NCBI GenBank assembly: GCA_013416635.1
Contig: JACCHT010000002.1
Coordinates: 372,001 to 436,000 of the forward strand
Source of the DNA: Candidatus Thiodubiliella endoseptemdiera
GTDB lineage: Bacteria; Pseudomonadota; Gammaproteobacteria; PS1; Pseudothioglobaceae
Reading direction: 5' to 3'
DNA length: 64,000 bases
In this document: positions 48,593 through 62,407 of the stretch, piece after piece
How positions within the stretch are numbered: the stretch's first letter is position 1
How the letters are laid out: every line of letters begins with the position of its first letter
Notes under the pieces: generated by a model
Seen by the model: the letters and a program-made list of their open reading frames with translations, nothing else
Databases searched by the model: none
What the model was told of the DNA's origin: nothing
Program-made: the position numbers and the translations under genes

Positions 48593-50762
48593 CCTTTCTC
48601 CTTTATGTGTTCAAATTCAATGGTAACAACCGCTCCGTGTGGCTTGACATTAGCAGCAAAAATGCGTCCGTCATGCTGTTCAATAATATTTTGCACAATT
48701 GCCATTCCCAAGCCACTGCCTTTGGCTTTGGTGGTAACATATGGTTCAAATACCGACTCCAATATTGACTCTGTAAAGCCGTCGCCATTGTCTTCAATAC
48801 TTAGGCGCACTATACGCTCATCTTTTATATATTTGGTGGTGATACGCACAATCAAATCACGCCCGTCTTCAGCAGCTTCGATGGCGTTTTTAACTAAGTT
48901 AATCAACACTCTAGAAATGCTGTTAGCATCTAAAAATAATTCAGGTACATCGCCTGATAAATCAAACTCAATACTAATATGATTTTGTGCGTCATATAAA
49001 GCAATAGACTGATTAACAAGTGCATTAAGGTCCAATAATTTACGCTCAATTTGCGGGTATTTGCGTAGTCGGCAAAAGCGCTGACCATAGCATCCATTGA
49101 CTTCACTTGGTCAATGATAACGGTAGTGGTTTTATCGATAACCTCTAAATCTTTGCCTTTAAGTGTGCCTAAAAATTTGTTTCTTAATCGTTGCGCGGAT
49201 AATAAAATCGGCGTTAGTGGGTTTTTAATTTCGTGTGCCATTCGTACTGCTACCCCACCCCATGCAGCTTTTTTCTGTGCACGGTGTAGTTTAGTAATGT
49301 CTTTAATGATAATGACATAGCCCAATGTTTTGTCATCGTCATTTAGGACTGCACCTTGACAAGATAAGAGGATATGGCGGTCAGGTAGTGCCACCTCAAT
49401 CTCTTCACTCCACTCATTTTCCCCTTGATCAAATCTATCTTGAATGATGAAAAATAGTGGCTCAAGGTAAGTATTTTTTTCCACAATATTACTATAAAAA
49501 CTACCCACAAATTGTTGCTCTTCTTGAATGGATAATATCTTGCTAATCACTGGATTAATAAACTGAATATTTTTATTTTGATCCAAGCCAATCACGCCAA
49601 ATGAATATTTAAGAATGGTTTCTAAATAGATATTATGAGTGCTAAGTCCTTGTCGTGATTGTTGGATTTGTTTTGACATTTCATTAAATTGCTCAATCAG
49701 ACGACGCACATCTTTGCTCTTTTCTTTATTGCGAACCATTACCCCGTAATTCCCCTTGGCAATTTCTTTGGTCGCAAGTGAGAGATTTTGCATTGGGCGC
49801 ATCAAATGGTCAATCAATCTTAGGACAATCAGTAGCATACTCAAAATTGTCAATAAAATGGTGGAGGAAAAATCCAGTAAAAAGCGTTTTTGCGTAATCG
49901 AAGTATTAACATCAAAAACAATAGCAGAGGCAAAATTATAAAAGCTTTTGACCTTCCCTAAAAAATGCAATAAATGAGGGTCAGTAGCATACACAGCAGT
50001 TAAATCCAGAGTTTTTTTCTTATCGGATTTTTTGTCTAAATATTGGGTGGACATTTGCACTTGAAACAATTTTAATTCTTCATCCTCAAAAGCAACTAAA
50101 TTCTGCTGACTAGAAAGTGACTGATTATCTTCCACTACACAAGTATTGTTTTGACTGACTTTTGCAATAATTTCATCTTTTTCATTTTTAAGCACCAATG
50201 AACAAGCATATCTTTTATCAATCAAACCTTGAACAAAAGTTCGCATTTTATTGTCGTAATTTTCTGTACTTCCTTGGAAATTAGAATAACTTTGAATTTG
50301 TTGCAATAGTACTTTAGTGAAATCAATATAACGGTCATCTCTAACCACTTGTAAACCTTGATATAAAGTATTGATTTGACCTAAAAAATTCTTGTTAAAA
50401 TTATTATAAGTCTGCTCAGAACGCTCAACATTATCGTGAATAGTTTGGAATGAAAATAGATAAAAAGATAACACAGGGGCAATTGTCAATAAAGGCACAA
50501 TTTTGATAAATGACCAAGTAAAACGCGCACCAATAACGCCATTTTTGCTATCCTTTTTGAGTTTGGCAACCGCAAAAAACAAATAATAACTCGCAACAAT
50601 AAGTGCGACTATATTATAGGATACCAATATCCACCACCAATCTTTAATCAACTCTGGATTGAGTCCCATATAAGACAATCCGCCGAGTGAGATTAAGAAA
50701 ACCATCGCCCAAGTCCATTTATCGGGTGTTTTCCTAGTGGCAAAATCCTGCTTAAAAATCAT
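48589..50762 (-). CDS. ntrY: NtrY-like sensor histidine kinase, one frameshift
   Basis: Membrane sensor kinase. N-terminal helices (MVFLISLGGLSYMGLNP; ILVSYNIVALIVASYYLFF) and an external loop are followed by a HAMP region and a PAS domain (YSFGVIGLDQNKNIQFI). The phospho-accepting histidine is in VAVRMAHEIKNPLTPILLSA. The frame is lost at 49055-49057 (one G missing from a run), between FADYANT and LLDLNALVNQSIALYD. ATP-binding motifs follow in the last part (LINLVKNAIEAAEDG; SIEDNGDGF; KGSGLGMAIV). Repaired length is ~720 residues. It is divergent from rnd. Confidence 0.87.
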
Positions 50763-50838
50763 CGTTTACTAATACTGTCATTACAATAATGCGCTGATTA
50801 TCGCATAAAAATCACCGTTGTAATCATTTGTTGCTAAA

Positions 50839-51903
50839 ATGCGACAAATGATTATAAATAATAATGAATTAGCCGAATTTTTACATCGTATTAAAGATGA
50901 GACCGAGTTGGCAATTGATACTGAATTTAAGTGGGTGAGCACCTTCTATCCACAATTGTGTTTATTGCAAATTGCAACTGAGAAGGAAGCCGAATGTATT
51001 GATATTTTAGCGATTGAGGACTTACAACCTTTGTTTAATAAAATTTATCAGCCTGATGTACTATGGATTGCCCACGCTGCGCGTAACGATATTGAAGTAT
51101 TATACCAATATTCAAAACAACTGCCTGCATATGTTTTTGATACACAAATTGCCCCCGATTTATTGAAGGATTTGCGTCCAGAAGATAGTAATTTCGGGGC
51201 ACAAATATCGTATCAAGCACTGACAGAAATTTTGCAAGGAGTGGTTTTGGACAAGGCTTATACTCGACTAGATTGGACGACTCGCCCTTTGCCTGAAAAA
51301 GCGGTGGAATATGCGTTAGATGATGTAGTTTATTTGATTAAAAATTATGCACAACTAAAAACCTTGCTTGAAAATGAGCGAAAGCTGGATTGGCTAATGC
51401 AAGAAGGGAAATCTATGCTTGATATTAGACTATATGAAACGGATATTTTTCAATCTTGGACTCGTGTCAAAGGGTTTTCTCGTATCCCTAAACATTTACA
51501 TACGCTTGCAGTGCAGTTGGCAGGCTGGCGAGAACGGATGGCAATTGATAAAAATAAGCCAAGACGCTGGATAATGACGGACAATAATTTAATTGATATC
51601 ACAATGGGGAAAACGCAATTAAATGATGACAAGCGACGAAAATTTGAGAGTTTTTTGACTGAAAATCCTTATGAAATTGAGCTGGATACACGCAAAAATA
51701 TACTGCCAACACCTGAGGAAAAAGCACAGAAACTGATTTTGCAAAAACTCATTCAAGAAAAAGCAAATCAGTATAATTTGACAACAGAAGTTATTGCAAG
51801 TGGCAAAACTTTGTTAAGATACATTCGTGGCGACCAGTCGGTGAATTTTCTCAGCGGTTGGCGTTTTGATTTATTAAAAGAGGAGTTAGAAAATGCAAAA
51901 TAG
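50839..51903 (+). CDS. rnd: Ribonuclease D
   Basis: 354 residues. A 3'-5' exonuclease for tRNA and structured-RNA trimming. The DEDD motifs are [16 protein letters not shown] (D, E), [13 protein letters not shown] (D) and [13 protein letters not shown] (Y and D). One HRDC-like domain follows. It is intact. Its last 11 bp overlap the start of ppa. Confidence 0.94.
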   Translation: MRQMIINNNELAEFLHRIKDETELAIDTEFKWVSTFYPQLCLLQIATEKEAECIDILAIEDLQPLFNKIYQPDVLWIAHAARNDIEVLYQYSKQLPAYVFDTQIAPDLLKDLRPEDSNFGAQISYQALTEILQGVVLDKAYTRLDWTTRPLPEKAVEYALDDVVYLIKNYAQLKTLLENERKLDWLMQEGKSMLDIRLYETDIFQSWTRVKGFSRIPKHLHTLAVQLAGWRERMAIDKNKPRRWIMTDNNLIDITMGKTQLNDDKRRKFESFLTENPYEIELDTRKNILPTPEEKAQKLILQKLIQEKANQYNLTTEVIASGKTLLRYIRGDQSVNFLSGWRFDLLKEELENAK

Positions 51904-52449
51904 TTTGAAACCAGTATCGGCGGGTAATATCCCCGATGAAGTCAATGTTATTATCGAAATCCCTGCGAATTCATCGCCAGTTAAATACGAAATTGACAAA
52001 GAGACAGGAGCAATGTTCGTTGATAGATTTATCTCAACCCCAATGTTTTACCCATGTAATTATGGCTTCGTGCCTGACACTTTATCTGATGACGGCGACC
52101 CAGCAGATGTATTGGTCATCACCCCTATCCACTGATTCACGATTCGGTAATTATTGCCCGCCCCGTTGGCGTGTTACGGATGACTGACGAAGAAGGGCAA
52201 GACTACAAAATTTTAGCGGTACCAACTGACAAACTGTGCAAATCTTATGCTGATATCAAGGATATTAGTGATGTTAATAGCGTTTTAAAAGACCAAATCG
52301 AACATTTTTTTACCTACTACAAAGACCTTGATAAAGAAAAATGGGTAAAAATTGACGGCTGGGGCGATGTAAATGAGGCAAAACAAGAATTACAAGCCTC
52401 TGCTGACGCTTATCAAACTCACCTCCTTAACACCCCTAACTCATTGTAA
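51893..52449 (+). CDS. ppa: Inorganic pyrophosphatase, one frameshift
   Basis: Family I soluble pyrophosphatase, hydrolyses PPi and pulls biosynthetic reactions forward. Active-site segments are [40 protein letters not shown] and KDIEHFF-like at the C-terminal part. The frame is lost at 52129-52130: CCC has become CC ([13 protein letters not shown] expected). Repaired length is ~176 residues, the normal size. Because the gene is normally essential and single-copy, this break is likely a sequence error. Confidence 0.9.
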
Positions 52450-52469
52450 GAGGCTCAACCCTTACATCA

Positions 52470-53027
52470 ATGATGAAAAATAGTTTTCAAATTATTGGTG
52501 GGGTGCATCGAGGGCGGAAATTCTATTTTCCTGAGGCTGATGGTTTGCGTCCAAGCCCTAATAAAGTGCGTGAAACTTTGTTTAATTGGTTACAGTTTGA
52601 AACAGCAGGCAAAACTTTTTTAGATTTATTTTCTGGTAGTGGTGCTTTGAGTTTTGAAGCGATTTCTCGTGGGGCAAAACACATCGTCAGCGTTGAAAAA
52701 AATAATACTGCATTCGATTTTTTACAAGAAAATAAACGCTTATTAAAGGCAGACAATTTGACGATTTTTAACCAAGACGCGTTTGATTTTTTAGATAAAA
52801 AAAGCACAGAATGGTTTGATTTCATTTTATTAGATCCACCTTTTTACAAAAATTATTTAGAAAAAATTTTAAAATTAATGACAAAAAATGACTTTATTGC
52901 TAAAGATGGTAAAATCTACATAGAATCTGAGTTTGAGATAACGGATGATTTCCTAAAAAATGCGTTTACTATTAATAAACAAAAAAAATCAGGGGCAGTA
53001 TATTATTGCTTGATACAACCATTATAA
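52470..53027 (+). CDS. rsmD: 16S rRNA (guanine966-N2)-methyltransferase RsmD
   Basis: 185 residues. SAM-binding motif FLDLFSGSGALSFEAISRGA and catalytic FILLDPPFYKNYL. The N-terminal RPSPNKVRETLFNWL is typical of RsmD. It modifies the small-subunit rRNA during ribosome assembly. The two first ATGs are adjacent; the first is used here. Three bases separate its stop from coaD. Confidence 0.94.
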   Translation: MMKNSFQIIGGVHRGRKFYFPEADGLRPSPNKVRETLFNWLQFETAGKTFLDLFSGSGALSFEAISRGAKHIVSVEKNNTAFDFLQENKRLLKADNLTIFNQDAFDFLDKKSTEWFDFILLDPPFYKNYLEKILKLMTKNDFIAKDGKIYIESEFEITDDFLKNAFTINKQKKSGAVYYCLIQPL

Positions 53028-53029
53028 CT

Positions 53030-53506
53030 ATGAAAAAAATTGCAATTTATCCAGGGTCATTTGATCCGATTACCAACGGCCATATTGATTTAATAAAACG
53101 CGCCAGTAAACTATTTAATACAGTGATTATCGGCATCACACAAAACAGCAAAAAATCAGCTTTTTTGAGTATTAATGACAGGATTGAGAGTGTCAATACT
53201 GCATTACTAGGCATTGATAATATCAAAGTATTGAGTTTTAATACTTTATTAGTGGATTTTGCCAAAGCACAAAATGCGCAGATTATTTTGCGTGGTTTGC
53301 GTGCTGTAAGTGATTTTGAATACGAATTTCAACTCTCAGGAATGAACAAACATCTCAACCCTAATATCGAAACCCTGTTCATGACCCCTGCGGAGCAATA
53401 TGCCAATATTTCCTCTTCATTAGTGAGAGAAATTTTATCTTTAGGTGGTGATATTAGTGCATTTGTGCCAAACAATGTGGAAAAATTACTAAAAACAAAA
53501 ATTTAA
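53030..53506 (+). CDS. coaD: Phosphopantetheine adenylyltransferase CoaD
   Basis: 158 residues from ATG 53030 (MKKIAIYPGSFDPITNGHID). The T/HxGH nucleotidyl-transferase motif is TNGH; ISSSLVREILSLGGDI is also typical. It catalyses the fourth step of coenzyme A synthesis. The start is chosen because MKKIAIYPGSFDP is the family N-terminus; an earlier in-frame ATG (53006) would overlap rsmD. The frame is intact. Confidence 0.95.
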   Translation: MKKIAIYPGSFDPITNGHIDLIKRASKLFNTVIIGITQNSKKSAFLSINDRIESVNTALLGIDNIKVLSFNTLLVDFAKAQNAQIILRGLRAVSDFEYEFQLSGMNKHLNPNIETLFMTPAEQYANISSSLVREILSLGGDISAFVPNNVEKLLKTKI

Positions 53507-53530
53507 AAAAATATTTTTTTTACTTTTTCT

Positions 53531-53558
53531 CTTGAATTTATTTTTTGTATCCTTACAT
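53531..53558 (+). promoter_or_regulatory. Candidate heat-shock (sigma-32) promoter for dnaK
   Basis: CTCTTGAA (core CTTGAA 53531-53536) and CCTTACAT (53551-53558) are spaced 14 bp, close to the sigma-32 pattern CTTGAA-N13-17-CCCCAT. It lies 38 bp before dnaK. The -10 match is imperfect. Confidence 0.5.
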
Positions 53559-53595
53559 AAGATTCATAAAATAACAAAAAACAGGAGAAAAAAAT

Positions 53596-55527
53596 ATGTC
53601 AAAAATTATTGGAATTGACTTAGGAACAACAAACTCATGCGTTGCCATTATGGAAGGTGGTAGCGTAAAAATCATTGAAAACTCTGAGGGTGATCGCACC
53701 ACCCCGTCTATTATTGCATTCCCAAAAGACTCAGAAGAAGTTTTAGTTGGTCAATCAGCTAAACGCCAAGCGGTTACCAACCCTGAAAATACTTTGTATG
53801 CGATTAAACGATTAATTGGTCGTCGTTTTGATGAAAAAGCGGTGCAAAAAGACATTGATTTAGTGCCTTATAAAATTGTCAAGGCGGACAATGGCGATGC
53901 GTGGGTTGAGGTGAATGGTAAGAAAATGGCAGCCCCTGAAATTTCTGCAAAAGTCATTGGTAAGATGAAAAAGACGGCTGAAGATTACCTTGGTGAGAAA
54001 GTAACGGAAGCGGTAATTACCGTACCTGCTTACTTTAATGACTCACAAAGACAGGCGACTAAAGATGCAGGTAAGATTGCAGGTTTGGATGTTAAACGCA
54101 TCATTAATGAGCCGACTGCGGCAGCATTGGCTTATGGTGTGGATAAATCAACTGGTGATAAAACTGTTGCTGTATATGATTTAGGTGGCGGTACATTCGA
54201 TGTATCTATCATTGAAATGGAAGACATTGATGGTGAAAAGCACTTTGAAGTATTGTCAACGAATGGTGATACTTTCTTGGGCGGTGAAGATTTTGACCAG
54301 CGTATTATGGATTTCTTGGTTGAAGAATTTAAAAAAGAGCAAGGTGTTGATTTAAAAAATGATCCAATGGCATTACAACGCTTGAAAGAAGCAGCAGAAA
54401 AAGCAAAGATTGAGCTGTCTTCTTCTGAACAAACTGAAGTTAATCTTCCGTATGTAACAGCCGATGCGTCAGGCCCTAAACACCTTAATATTAAATTGAC
54501 GCGTGCCAAGTTAGAGTCGTTAGTTGAAGACCTAATCAAGCGTTCAATTGACCCTTGTCAAATTGCGTTAAAAGATGCAGATTTGACTGCCAAAGACATT
54601 GATGAAGTAATTATTGTTGGTGGTTCTACGCGTATGCCAAAAGTGCAGGAAGAAGTGAAAAAGTTCTTCGGCAAAGATCCTAAAAAAGATGTCAATCCCG
54701 ATGAAGCGGTAGCAATGGGTGCTGCTATTCAAGCAGGTGTTTTGGGTGGTGATGTCAATGATGTATTGCTATTAGATGTAACGCCATTATCACTGGGTAT
54801 TGAAACAATGGGTGGTATTATGACGAAGTTGATTGAGAAAAATACAACTATTCCGACGAGTGCAAATCAGACTTTCTCAACGGCAGCCGATAATCAATCA
54901 GCGGTAACCATTCATGTATTACAAGGTGAACGCGATGTAGCCAGTGCAAATAAATCACTTGGTCAATTCAATTTAGAAGGCATCCCTAATGCACCAAAAG
55001 GTCAGCCTCAAATTGAAGTAACTTTGGACATTGACTCTGACGGCATCTTGAATGTGTCTGCGAAAGACCAAAATACTGGTAAAGAGCAAAGTATTACCAT
55101 TAAAGCATCAAGTGGTTTAAGCGATGAAGAAGTAGAAAAAATGATTAAAGATGCGGAAGCCAATGCTGAAGAAGATAAAAAATTCCAAGAGCTAGTAACT
55201 TCACGCAATATGGCAGATTCATTGGTGCATTCCACTAAACAGATGTTGGACGATTTGAAAGACGAAACTTCGGAAGAAGAAAAATCAGCGATTGATACAG
55301 CGATTGCAGAACTTGAAGAAGCTATAAAAGGCGAAGACAAAGAAGCTATTGATGCAAAAGTGCAGTCTTTGAGTGAGGCAGCACAGCCATTAGCTGAAAA
55401 AGCACAAGCGAAAGCAGGTGGCGGTGCAGAAGGTGGCGATGGATTTACCGATGCAGCGAATGCAGGCGCTAAAGATGACGATGTGGTAGATGCAGACTTT
55501 GAAGAAGTGGACAACGACAAGAAATAA
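53596..55527 (+). CDS. dnaK: Chaperone DnaK (Hsp70)
   Basis: 643 residues. N-terminal ATPase ([45 protein letters not shown]), substrate-binding domain ([14 protein letters not shown]) and the C-terminal acidic tail ending [12 protein letters not shown]. It refolds proteins with DnaJ and GrpE; grpE is not in the window. A terminator-like hairpin separates it from dnaJ. The frame is intact. Confidence 0.99.
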   Translation: MSKIIGIDLGTTNSCVAIMEGGSVKIIENSEGDRTTPSIIAFPKDSEEVLVGQSAKRQAVTNPENTLYAIKRLIGRRFDEKAVQKDIDLVPYKIVKADNGDAWVEVNGKKMAAPEISAKVIGKMKKTAEDYLGEKVTEAVITVPAYFNDSQRQATKDAGKIAGLDVKRIINEPTAAALAYGVDKSTGDKTVAVYDLGGGTFDVSIIEMEDIDGEKHFEVLSTNGDTFLGGEDFDQRIMDFLVEEFKKEQGVDLKNDPMALQRLKEAAEKAKIELSSSEQTEVNLPYVTADASGPKHLNIKLTRAKLESLVEDLIKRSIDPCQIALKDADLTAKDIDEVIIVGGSTRMPKVQEEVKKFFGKDPKKDVNPDEAVAMGAAIQAGVLGGDVNDVLLLDVTPLSLGIETMGGIMTKLIEKNTTIPTSANQTFSTAADNQSAVTIHVLQGERDVASANKSLGQFNLEGIPNAPKGQPQIEVTLDIDSDGILNVSAKDQNTGKEQSITIKASSGLSDEEVEKMIKDAEANAEEDKKFQELVTSRNMADSLVHSTKQMLDDLKDETSEEEKSAIDTAIAELEEAIKGEDKEAIDAKVQSLSEAAQPLAEKAQAKAGGGAEGGDGFTDAANAGAKDDDVVDADFEEVDNDKK

Positions 55528-55554
55528 AATCCACTTTTAAAATCATCAGTAATT

Positions 55555-55579
55555 AACCTTCTTTTACAGAGGGTTTTTT
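55555..55579 (+). terminator. Terminator-like hairpin between dnaK and dnaJ
   Basis: AACCTTC pairs with GAGGGTT (one G-U) and is followed by a T-run. It may attenuate transcription so dnaJ is made in smaller amounts than dnaK. Confidence 0.65.
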
Positions 55580-55601
55580 ACTTTTATTGAAGGAAAAAAT
55601 T

Positions 55602-58006
<2,405 letters not shown>

Positions 58007-58023
58007 GGTAGGCAGACCGCTAC

Positions 58024-59277
58024 TTGGAATCACTTTCAACTTCTTGGCTAATCATCATCCTTATAGGGTTGATTTTGGCGTCCGCTTTCTTTTCATCAGC
58101 TGAAACTTCGATGATGGCAATTAATCGCTATCGCCTAAAAACACTTGCCAAAACCAACGAAAGAGCCAAATACACCGAGCGTTTATTAGGTAATTTAGAC
58201 CATCTAATTGGCACAATTTTACTGGGTAATAACTTGGTCAATATTTTTGCTTCCAGTGTTGCTACCCTCTTGGCAATTAAATTATGGGGTGATGGCTCAG
58301 TGGTGATGGCATCTTTAGCGTTAACTTTTGTGATTTTGGTTTTTGCAGAAACCACGCCAAAAACTTTTGCCGCCAAACACCCTGAAAAAATTGCCCTACC
58401 AGCTTCCGTTATTATTAATGTCTTGGTTAAAATCTTCAAGCCATTTGTTTGGTTTGTTGCACAATTGAGCAAACTAATTTTGATGATGCTTGGCGTTAAA
58501 AACAACGAGCCTATTGATGAGATTAGTTCGGAAGAATTAAAAATGGTAGTAGATGATGCCAAGCCGATTATTGCGTCAAATTATCAAAAAATGTTGCATA
58601 ACATCATTGACTTAGAGAAGGTAAAAGTAGAAGATATTATGATTCCGAGACACGAACTCATCAGTATTGACACCAGCAAACCCGATGAAATCATCAAGCA
58701 ATTACAACGCACACAACACACGCGTTTATTGACTTATGACACATCAAGTGACAATATTACTGGCGTTTTACATATGCGCAATGTGGTTAACTTGTATGCC
58801 AAAGATGAGTTCAGTATTGAAAATGTATTGGCAGCAGTGCGCAAGCCATATTTTGTACCCGAAGGCACTTCGTTGGCACATCAATTGGAACACTTTCAGA
58901 CAAAAAAAAGACGCTTGGGTTTAGTCGTTGATGAATATGGAGAAGTGCGTGGCTTAATTGTTTTGGAAGATATTTTGGAAGAGATTGTTGGTCAATTCAC
59001 TTCCAATCAAAACGAAAGCATTGATGAAATTATCAAGCAGGAGGATGGCAGTTATTTGATAGATCCAAGAGTGAGCATTCGCGAACTTAACGCCTTGTTG
59101 GACACAAATCTTAGTGTTGATAAGGCTAAAACTTTAAATGGACTTATCTTGGAAGAATTACAAAGTATTCCGAAACGCGATATAAGTATTAAAATTGATA
59201 ATATCTTGATAGATATTATTCAAATTGCCGATAGTGCGATAAAACTGGTTAAACTGACAAAGATTGACCCATCTTAA
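58024..59277 (+). CDS. CNNM/CorB-type transmembrane protein (DUF21-CBS-CorC)
   Basis: 417 residues. Four hydrophobic helices (ILIGLILASAFFSSAETSMM onward) form the DUF21/CNNM transporter domain; a CBS pair follows (VEDIMIPRHELISID; VDEYGEVRGLIVLEDILEEI) and a C-terminal CorC/HlyC domain closes the protein. The family is tied to Mg2+/Co2+ efflux and resistance. It probably starts at TTG 58024; AAGGTAGG is upstream, but no ATG fits better. It is convergent with psd, and the 3' ends overlap by 29 bp. Confidence 0.88.
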   Translation: MESLSTSWLIIILIGLILASAFFSSAETSMMAINRYRLKTLAKTNERAKYTERLLGNLDHLIGTILLGNNLVNIFASSVATLLAIKLWGDGSVVMASLALTFVILVFAETTPKTFAAKHPEKIALPASVIINVLVKIFKPFVWFVAQLSKLILMMLGVKNNEPIDEISSEELKMVVDDAKPIIASNYQKMLHNIIDLEKVKVEDIMIPRHELISIDTSKPDEIIKQLQRTQHTRLLTYDTSSDNITGVLHMRNVVNLYAKDEFSIENVLAAVRKPYFVPEGTSLAHQLEHFQTKKRRLGLVVDEYGEVRGLIVLEDILEEIVGQFTSNQNESIDEIIKQEDGSYLIDPRVSIRELNALLDTNLSVDKAKTLNGLILEELQSIPKRDISIKIDNILIDIIQIADSAIKLVKLTKIDPS

Positions 59278-60026
59278 CTACCAATCCAGCTTGTAAATCA
59301 AACTGATGAGTGTTACTCAATAAAATCACAGTTGAACCCATATTAAAACGCCCCAACTCTTCGCCTTTTTTAAGACTGATATTTTTATCGCTATAATCCA
59401 CACTGAATTGTTTGCCATACGGTGGGGTAATTTGTCCATGCCACACAGTATCCATACTACCGACAAAAATTGCACCGACTAAGACAATGGTATAGGTATC
59501 AAAATAACACACCACTCGTTCGTTTCTAGCAAACAAATTATCAACTGATTGTGTAGTTTGTTGGTTAACTGAAAACAAATCTCCACCAATATAATCCATT
59601 TTTAACAACTTTGCCGTCAAACGGTGCATGGATACGATGGTAGTCGCTTGGGGATAAATAAATAGTGGTGAAATCTTTAAAATCTGTGTCATTGCCTAGC
59701 AAGGCTTTCAAAGTAAATTTTTTGCCTTTGGCTTGAATTAAATCGCCGTTTTTGATATTGCCTGCTTGTGAGACTGTACCATCAACTGGGCTGATTAATC
59801 CATCACCGATTGGACGGACATCGGGCTTTAATGAGCGGGTAAAAAAGTCGTTGAAATTTTTATAATCTTCTATATTTTCACGATTCGCTTGGGATAAATC
59901 CACCTGATAAGTTTTGACAAACCAATGAGTGAATTTATTTTTTATCCACTTATTTTCAATACGGGCAAAGCGAAACATTAGCCCAGAAAGACTATGCTGT
60001 GGAATAATATATTGTAGAAAAATCAT
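59249..60026 (-). CDS. psd: Phosphatidylserine decarboxylase, one frameshift
   Basis: Makes phosphatidylethanolamine at the inner membrane. The proenzyme cleaves itself at the FNMGSTVILL motif, whose serine becomes the pyruvoyl group. The N-terminal part has YLSPSDYHRIHAPFDG. The frame breaks at 59599-59603, where an A-run is one base too long (read on the minus strand GTTAAAAATGG); removing it joins KVVK to MDYIGGDLFSVNQQ. Repaired length is ~258 residues, somewhat short but normal for this lineage type. It overlaps the proS stop by 4 bp. The gene is usually essential, so the break is probably a sequence error. Confidence 0.88.
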
Positions 60027-61708
60027 TCGGATAATTGTTTTTGCAGATAAATCAATGCTTCATCAAACGGCACTTCTACTTTATCAGGGTTATTTCTGGC
60101 TTTGTATTCAATATTGCCATTATCAGCATGCGTATCGCTCAAAACCAGTCGATGTGGAATACCTAACAACTCACTTTCAGCAAACATAATACCCGCTCGT
60201 TCTTTTTTATCATTCAATAAAACTTCAATACCTGCATCTAAACACTGTTGATACAAATTATCTGCCAATTCTTTAACGCGGGTTGATTTGGTGTAATTAA
60301 TTGGCACAATTACCACTTGGAATGGGGCAATACTGGCTGGAAAAATAATCCCCCTATCATCATAATTCTGCTCAATAGCAGCAGCAATAACACGGGTAAC
60401 TCCGATACCATAACAGCCCATCAACATCACTTCTGCTTTGCCAGATTTGCCGATGACATTGGCATTCATTGCTTTAGAATATTTGTCACCAAGCTGGAAA
60501 ATATGCCCGACTTCAATACCGCGTTTGATGACTAATTTTCCTTTGCCATCAGGGGAATCATCGCCTTCAACAGCATCACGCAAATCAGCAGTTTTAAATT
60601 CAATACCTGTCCAATTAACTCCTGTTAAATGTTTATCCCATTCATTCGCACCGCACACAAAATCACACATCGTGGCTGCGGAATAATCAACAATTAAATC
60701 AATACTCAAACCTTTAACGCCAATAAACCCTTTTTTTAACTCTAAAGATTTGATTTCTTCATCACTTGCTAATTCAAACTCACCCCATAAATTCTGTGCT
60801 TTGGTTTCATTCAAATCGTGGTCGCCACGCAAAGCCACCGCTTTGAAACCCTCTTTGGTTTTAAGGATTAAAGTTTTAACGCAGTCTGCTTGTTCAACAT
60901 TTAAAAACTCAGCCACGGCTTCAATACTGGTTTTTTTCTTAGTCAGCACCATTTCTTCAACAGCACTTGGTGAACAAGTAGCTGTCTGCTTAGAAAAAAC
61001 GACTTTTTCAATATTCGCCGCATAATCCGATTTATCAGAAAAACAAATCGCATCCTCACCCGACTCTGCCAACACATGAAACTCAATCGAATTTTCACCG
61101 CCAATACTGCCACTATCAGCCAATACAGGGCGATAATCTAAACCAAGTCGTTCAAAAATTCGACAATAAGTGCTGTGCATTTTGTCAAATTCCTTCTGCA
61201 AACTGTCTTGCTCTAAATGAAAAGAATATGCATCTTTCATAATAAATTCACGCGAACGCATTACCCCAAACCTAGGGCGAATTTCATCACGGAATTTAGT
61301 TTGAATTTGATAGAAATTTATCGGTAATTGCTTATAACTATTGAGATACTGCCCTGCCAAATTAGTAATCACTTCTTCGTGTGTTGGGCCGAGGCAAAAT
61401 TCTCTGCCATGGCGGTCATTAAAACGCAACAATTCCGCACCATACTCATCCCAACGCCCTGACTCCTGCCACAATTCTGCGGGCTGTGCCACAGGCATCA
61501 GCACCTCTTGTGCATTTGAATTGTTCATTTCTTCACGAATAATTTGCTCAACTTTTTGCAAAACTTTGAGACCTATTGGTAAGTAAGAATATAAGCCCGA
61601 AGCAAGTTTAGAAATAAGCCCTGCACGAATCATCAATTGATGTGAAATAATCTGCGCATCATTTGGCGCTTCTTTTTGCATTGGGATAAGAATTTGACTG
61701 GTTTTCAT
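60023..61708 (-). CDS. proS: Prolyl-tRNA synthetase
   Basis: 561 residues, the bacterial class with an inserted editing domain. Motif 2 region FRDEIRPRFGVMRSREFIMK and motif 3 GCYGIGVTRVIAAAIEQ are clear; CLGPTHEEVITNLAGQY is the usual THEE region. It charges tRNA-Pro. Its stop overlaps the psd ATG, so the pair is coupled. It is divergent from the M50 protease gene. The frame is intact. Confidence 0.97.
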   Translation of the reverse strand: MKTSQILIPMQKEAPNDAQIISHQLMIRAGLISKLASGLYSYLPIGLKVLQKVEQIIREEMNNSNAQEVLMPVAQPAELWQESGRWDEYGAELLRFNDRHGREFCLGPTHEEVITNLAGQYLNSYKQLPINFYQIQTKFRDEIRPRFGVMRSREFIMKDAYSFHLEQDSLQKEFDKMHSTYCRIFERLGLDYRPVLADSGSIGGENSIEFHVLAESGEDAICFSDKSDYAANIEKVVFSKQTATCSPSAVEEMVLTKKKTSIEAVAEFLNVEQADCVKTLILKTKEGFKAVALRGDHDLNETKAQNLWGEFELASDEEIKSLELKKGFIGVKGLSIDLIVDYSAATMCDFVCGANEWDKHLTGVNWTGIEFKTADLRDAVEGDDSPDGKGKLVIKRGIEVGHIFQLGDKYSKAMNANVIGKSGKAEVMLMGCYGIGVTRVIAAAIEQNYDDRGIIFPASIAPFQVVIVPINYTKSTRVKELADNLYQQCLDAGIEVLLNDKKERAGIMFAESELLGIPHRLVLSDTHADNGNIEYKARNNPDKVEVPFDEALIYLQKQLSE

Positions 61709-61743
61709 TTATAATAGCGAAATAAAAACAACCAATTTTACCT

Positions 61744-62376
61744 ATGCCCGATATTCAAACACTTTTAATTTACATAATTCCTGTACTTTTTGCCATCACC
61801 GTTCACGAAGTAGCACACGGCTGGGTTGCTTCAAAACTAGGCGACCACAGTGCCAAAATGATGGGAAGACTTACTCTGAACCCTATTAAACACATTGACC
61901 CGATAGGCACGATTTTGATGCCTGCAGTACTATATTTAACCGGCTCTCCTTTTCTATTTGGCTGGGCAAAACCCGTACCTATCAACCCCAACGCCCTGAG
62001 GAATCCAAAACATGATATGTCGTGGGTAGCACTAGCAGGCCCTATGTCTAACTTTATGATGGCAGGATTGTGGCTAGCATCTATCTTTATTGCCTTTGAA
62101 ATCAAATCACAATTTTTAATTGATATGGCACAAATTGGCATTAGTATTAACTTAGTACTGGGTGTGTTAAATTTACTCCCTCTGCCTCCACTGGATGGCT
62201 CACGCGTGGTCAGTTCATTATTACCCAACAAATTAGCCTATGAATATAACAAATTAGAAGCTTATGGTTTATTTATTCTCTTAGGTTTACTTTTCTTGGG
62301 TATCTTTGAAAAAGTCATTTTACCCATTGTTAAAATATTACAAACCTTTATGCTTCACACTGTTGGCTTGATTTAA
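61744..62376 (+). CDS. Site-2 protease family (M50) membrane metalloprotease
   Basis: 210 residues. The zinc motif HEVAHGWVASKLGD (HExxH) lies in the first membrane segment; LLPLPPLDGSRVVSSLL supplies the second metal ligand (DG). It is a short, PDZ-free type, like SpoIVFB, and may cut a membrane protein, but the substrate is unknown. It is divergent from proS. Confidence 0.92.
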   Translation: MPDIQTLLIYIIPVLFAITVHEVAHGWVASKLGDHSAKMMGRLTLNPIKHIDPIGTILMPAVLYLTGSPFLFGWAKPVPINPNALRNPKHDMSWVALAGPMSNFMMAGLWLASIFIAFEIKSQFLIDMAQIGISINLVLGVLNLLPLPPLDGSRVVSSLLPNKLAYEYNKLEAYGLFILLGLLFLGIFEKVILPIVKILQTFMLHTVGLI

Positions 62377-62407
62377 ATACTTGAACTGTAATAATCTAAT
62401 TTAATTA

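Noticed and set aside
54132-55520. Serine-rich minus-strand frames opposite dnaK
   Set aside because: Antisense of a highly conserved gene; composition is the mirror of dnaK codons.
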